Shown here: piece after piece, positions 20,787 to 21,918 of the stretch
Layout: every line of letters begins with the position of its first letter
How positions within the stretch are numbered: the first letter of the stretch is position 1
Source of the DNA: a virus
IMG/VR virus record: IMGVR_UViG_3300046000_000454
Location: 1-21,918 of that record
DNA: 21,918 nt
Strand: one strand, 5' to 3'
The notes under the pieces: model-generated
Told to the model about the DNA's origin: nothing
The model's database searches: none
Seen by the model: the letters and a program-made list of their open reading frames with translations, nothing else
Made by a program: the position numbers and the translations under genes

Positions 20787-21918
20787 TTCAGTTCCTCCAT
20801 TGCAATATCAGATATGGCGCGCTTGTCGTGCAAGGCCGCCCAAATTTTTTCATCTACCGTTTTGCTGGTCAGTAGGATATAGCACCACACAGGGTGTTGT
20901 TGCCCGCTGCGGTGCAAACGACCAATGGTCTGCTCGTACAGTTCCAAACTCCACGGCAGCGACAGAAACACCATGTGACTGCCGCCGTGCTGTAAGTTAA
21001 GCCCGTGGCCGGCTGACTTTGGATGGACGGCCAATAGCCTGATCTTTCCATCATTCCATCGCTTAATGGCGTCGGTGTCGTCAAGGGTGGTGACATTAAA
21101 GCGTCGCTTGAGTTCGGCAAGTTCTTCTTGGTAGTTGTACACAATAATGGTGTTGGCATGCTGGTTCTCATCGAGTAATTCTTCAAGCCTTTCAAACTTG
21201 TGCATGCTGTACCAGATCGGGCGTTGCGTGGAAACAAACTTGCCAGGCGACTCTGACGGCGTGGTCTTCGTATCGTAAACAAAACCTGACGCCAGTTGTT
21301 GTAGCTTGCCCGTGACAACGGCGGCGTTCACAGCAGTGATGCCTTCCAGCACAAAGTCTTTCTTCATGGTGTTGTACGGCGTCATGTCCATGGTGCAGGC
21401 CAGTTCAACTGTATGCAAAGGCGGCAGCTTGTCCTTATACTCACCTGCCTCCAAGACAAATGTGGCCGGCCGTATCACGTCCATGACTTTCTGAAGTGAA
21501 CCGACACGCGGCGCCCATTCACCAAACTCCTTGTTGATCAGCACAAAGTATTGCTGCATGAACGCGCCTTTAGACCGACCAAGCAGGCTTTGATCAACGA
21601 TCTTGCACTGGCCAAACACATCCTCAAGGCCGTTGCTAGTAAACGAGCCAGTCAAGCCCCATCGCGTCGTCATGGGGTCAACAACTTTAAGAAATGCTTT
21701 GAAGCGTGTGCCTGATGGGTTTTTTAATCTGGTCAGTTCGTCAAACACCACGCCATCAAAATTCAGCTTCTGCTCGGCCAACCACTGCAAGTTGTCGTAA
21801 TTGGTCACAACCATTTGGGCGGGGCTTTTAAGGGCGTCTAAGCGCTGTTTAGGTGTGCCAACGCACAGAGCCATGCTGATGCGGTCTGCCCACTTAGGGC
21901 GCTCGACTGGCCATATCT
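20783..21918 (-). CDS. SNF2-type DEAD-like helicase, N-terminus cut by the right edge
   Basis: The frame is open beyond 21874 to the edge, giving 377 visible residues of the C-terminal part. Numbering from ATG 21874: VVFDELTRLKN (43-52) is motif II, with DELT where SNF2 has DE.H. WGLTGSF (72-78) is motif III. VHPKSAGHGLNL (283-294) is motif V, and QTIGRLHRSGQ (315-325) is motif VI with the arginine fingers. The QTIGR.HRSGQ form is typical of SNF2/SWI2 translocases. Walker A (motif I) must lie beyond the edge. The protein is an ATP-driven DNA or RNA translocase, perhaps acting in replication, recombination or host takeover; the partner is unknown. It heads the visible part of the minus operon. 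Confidence 0.88.
   Translation of the reverse strand, partial: IWPVERPKWADRISMALCVGTPKQRLDALKSPAQMVVTNYDNLQWLAEQKLNFDGVVFDELTRLKNPSGTRFKAFLKVVDPMTTRWGLTGSFTSNGLEDVFGQCKIVDQSLLGRSKGAFMQQYFVLINKEFGEWAPRVGSLQKVMDVIRPATFVLEAGEYKDKLPPLHTVELACTMDMTPYNTMKKDFVLEGITAVNAAVVTGKLQQLASGFVYDTKTTPSESPGKFVSTQRPIWYSMHKFERLEELLDENQHANTIIVYNYQEELAELKRRFNVTTLDDTDAIKRWNDGKIRLLAVHPKSAGHGLNLQHGGSHMVFLSLPWSLELYEQTIGRLHRSGQQHPVWCYILLTSKTVDEKIWAALHDKRAISDIAMEELK

Overview
The window is a contiguous piece of a tailed bacteriophage (or prophage) genome, gene-dense, with almost no space between genes. The virion genes follow the Salmonella phage P22 plan: portal, scaffold, P22-type coat, gp4-like adaptor, gp10-like stabilisation protein, a needle-like protein, then three ejection-type proteins. 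This points to a short-tailed (podovirus-like) virion with a Gram-negative host. From memory, many of the small proteins resemble those of uncultured freshwater phages of betaproteobacteria, but host and habitat are inferences. No terminase, integrase, polymerase, tRNA, IS element or CRISPR array is visible. The portal and the helicase both run off the window, so the genome continues on both sides.

Layout. Bases 1-285 are the C-terminus of the portal gene, followed by a small helical protein (282-644). Bases 653-6614 hold a receptor-recognition locus: a small structural protein, a 54-aa mini-protein, two fibre-like proteins, a 649-aa protein built from about six repeated modules, a tail assembly chaperone-like protein and a 605-aa beta-helix tailspike. 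In P22 itself nothing comparable lies between portal and scaffold. Bases 6676-9827 encode scaffold, coat, two probable abundant accessory virion proteins and a 61-aa protein; coat and both accessory genes are each followed by a strong hairpin terminator. Bases 9830-12613 encode the neck/tail machine (gp4-like, gp10-like, needle-like). A 111-aa beta protein and a four-histidine cupin follow, in the position P22 gives to gene 14. Bases 13295-17803 encode three ejection-type proteins in the order and approximate sizes of P22 gp7, gp20 and gp16. Bases 17803-19318 are the lysis region: three small single-span membrane proteins, a probable holin and a GH24 lysozyme.

From 19308 rightward everything is on the minus strand: the C-terminal part of an SNF2-type helicase, a 209-aa protein of unknown function and five proteins of 53-63 aa, in a tightly coupled chain. 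The two transcription units converge and their last codons overlap by 11 bp at 19308-19318.

There is no gene-free stretch longer than 65 bases. The longest gap (6615-6675) precedes the scaffold gene and may carry a head-operon promoter, but I see no convincing sigma-70 match there. Three genes are too short for a standard ORF listing (54, 53 and 30 aa on the plus strand or near the convergent end), and another minus-strand gene of 53 aa is similar. Three starts were corrected: 9195, 13295 and a TTG at 20024.
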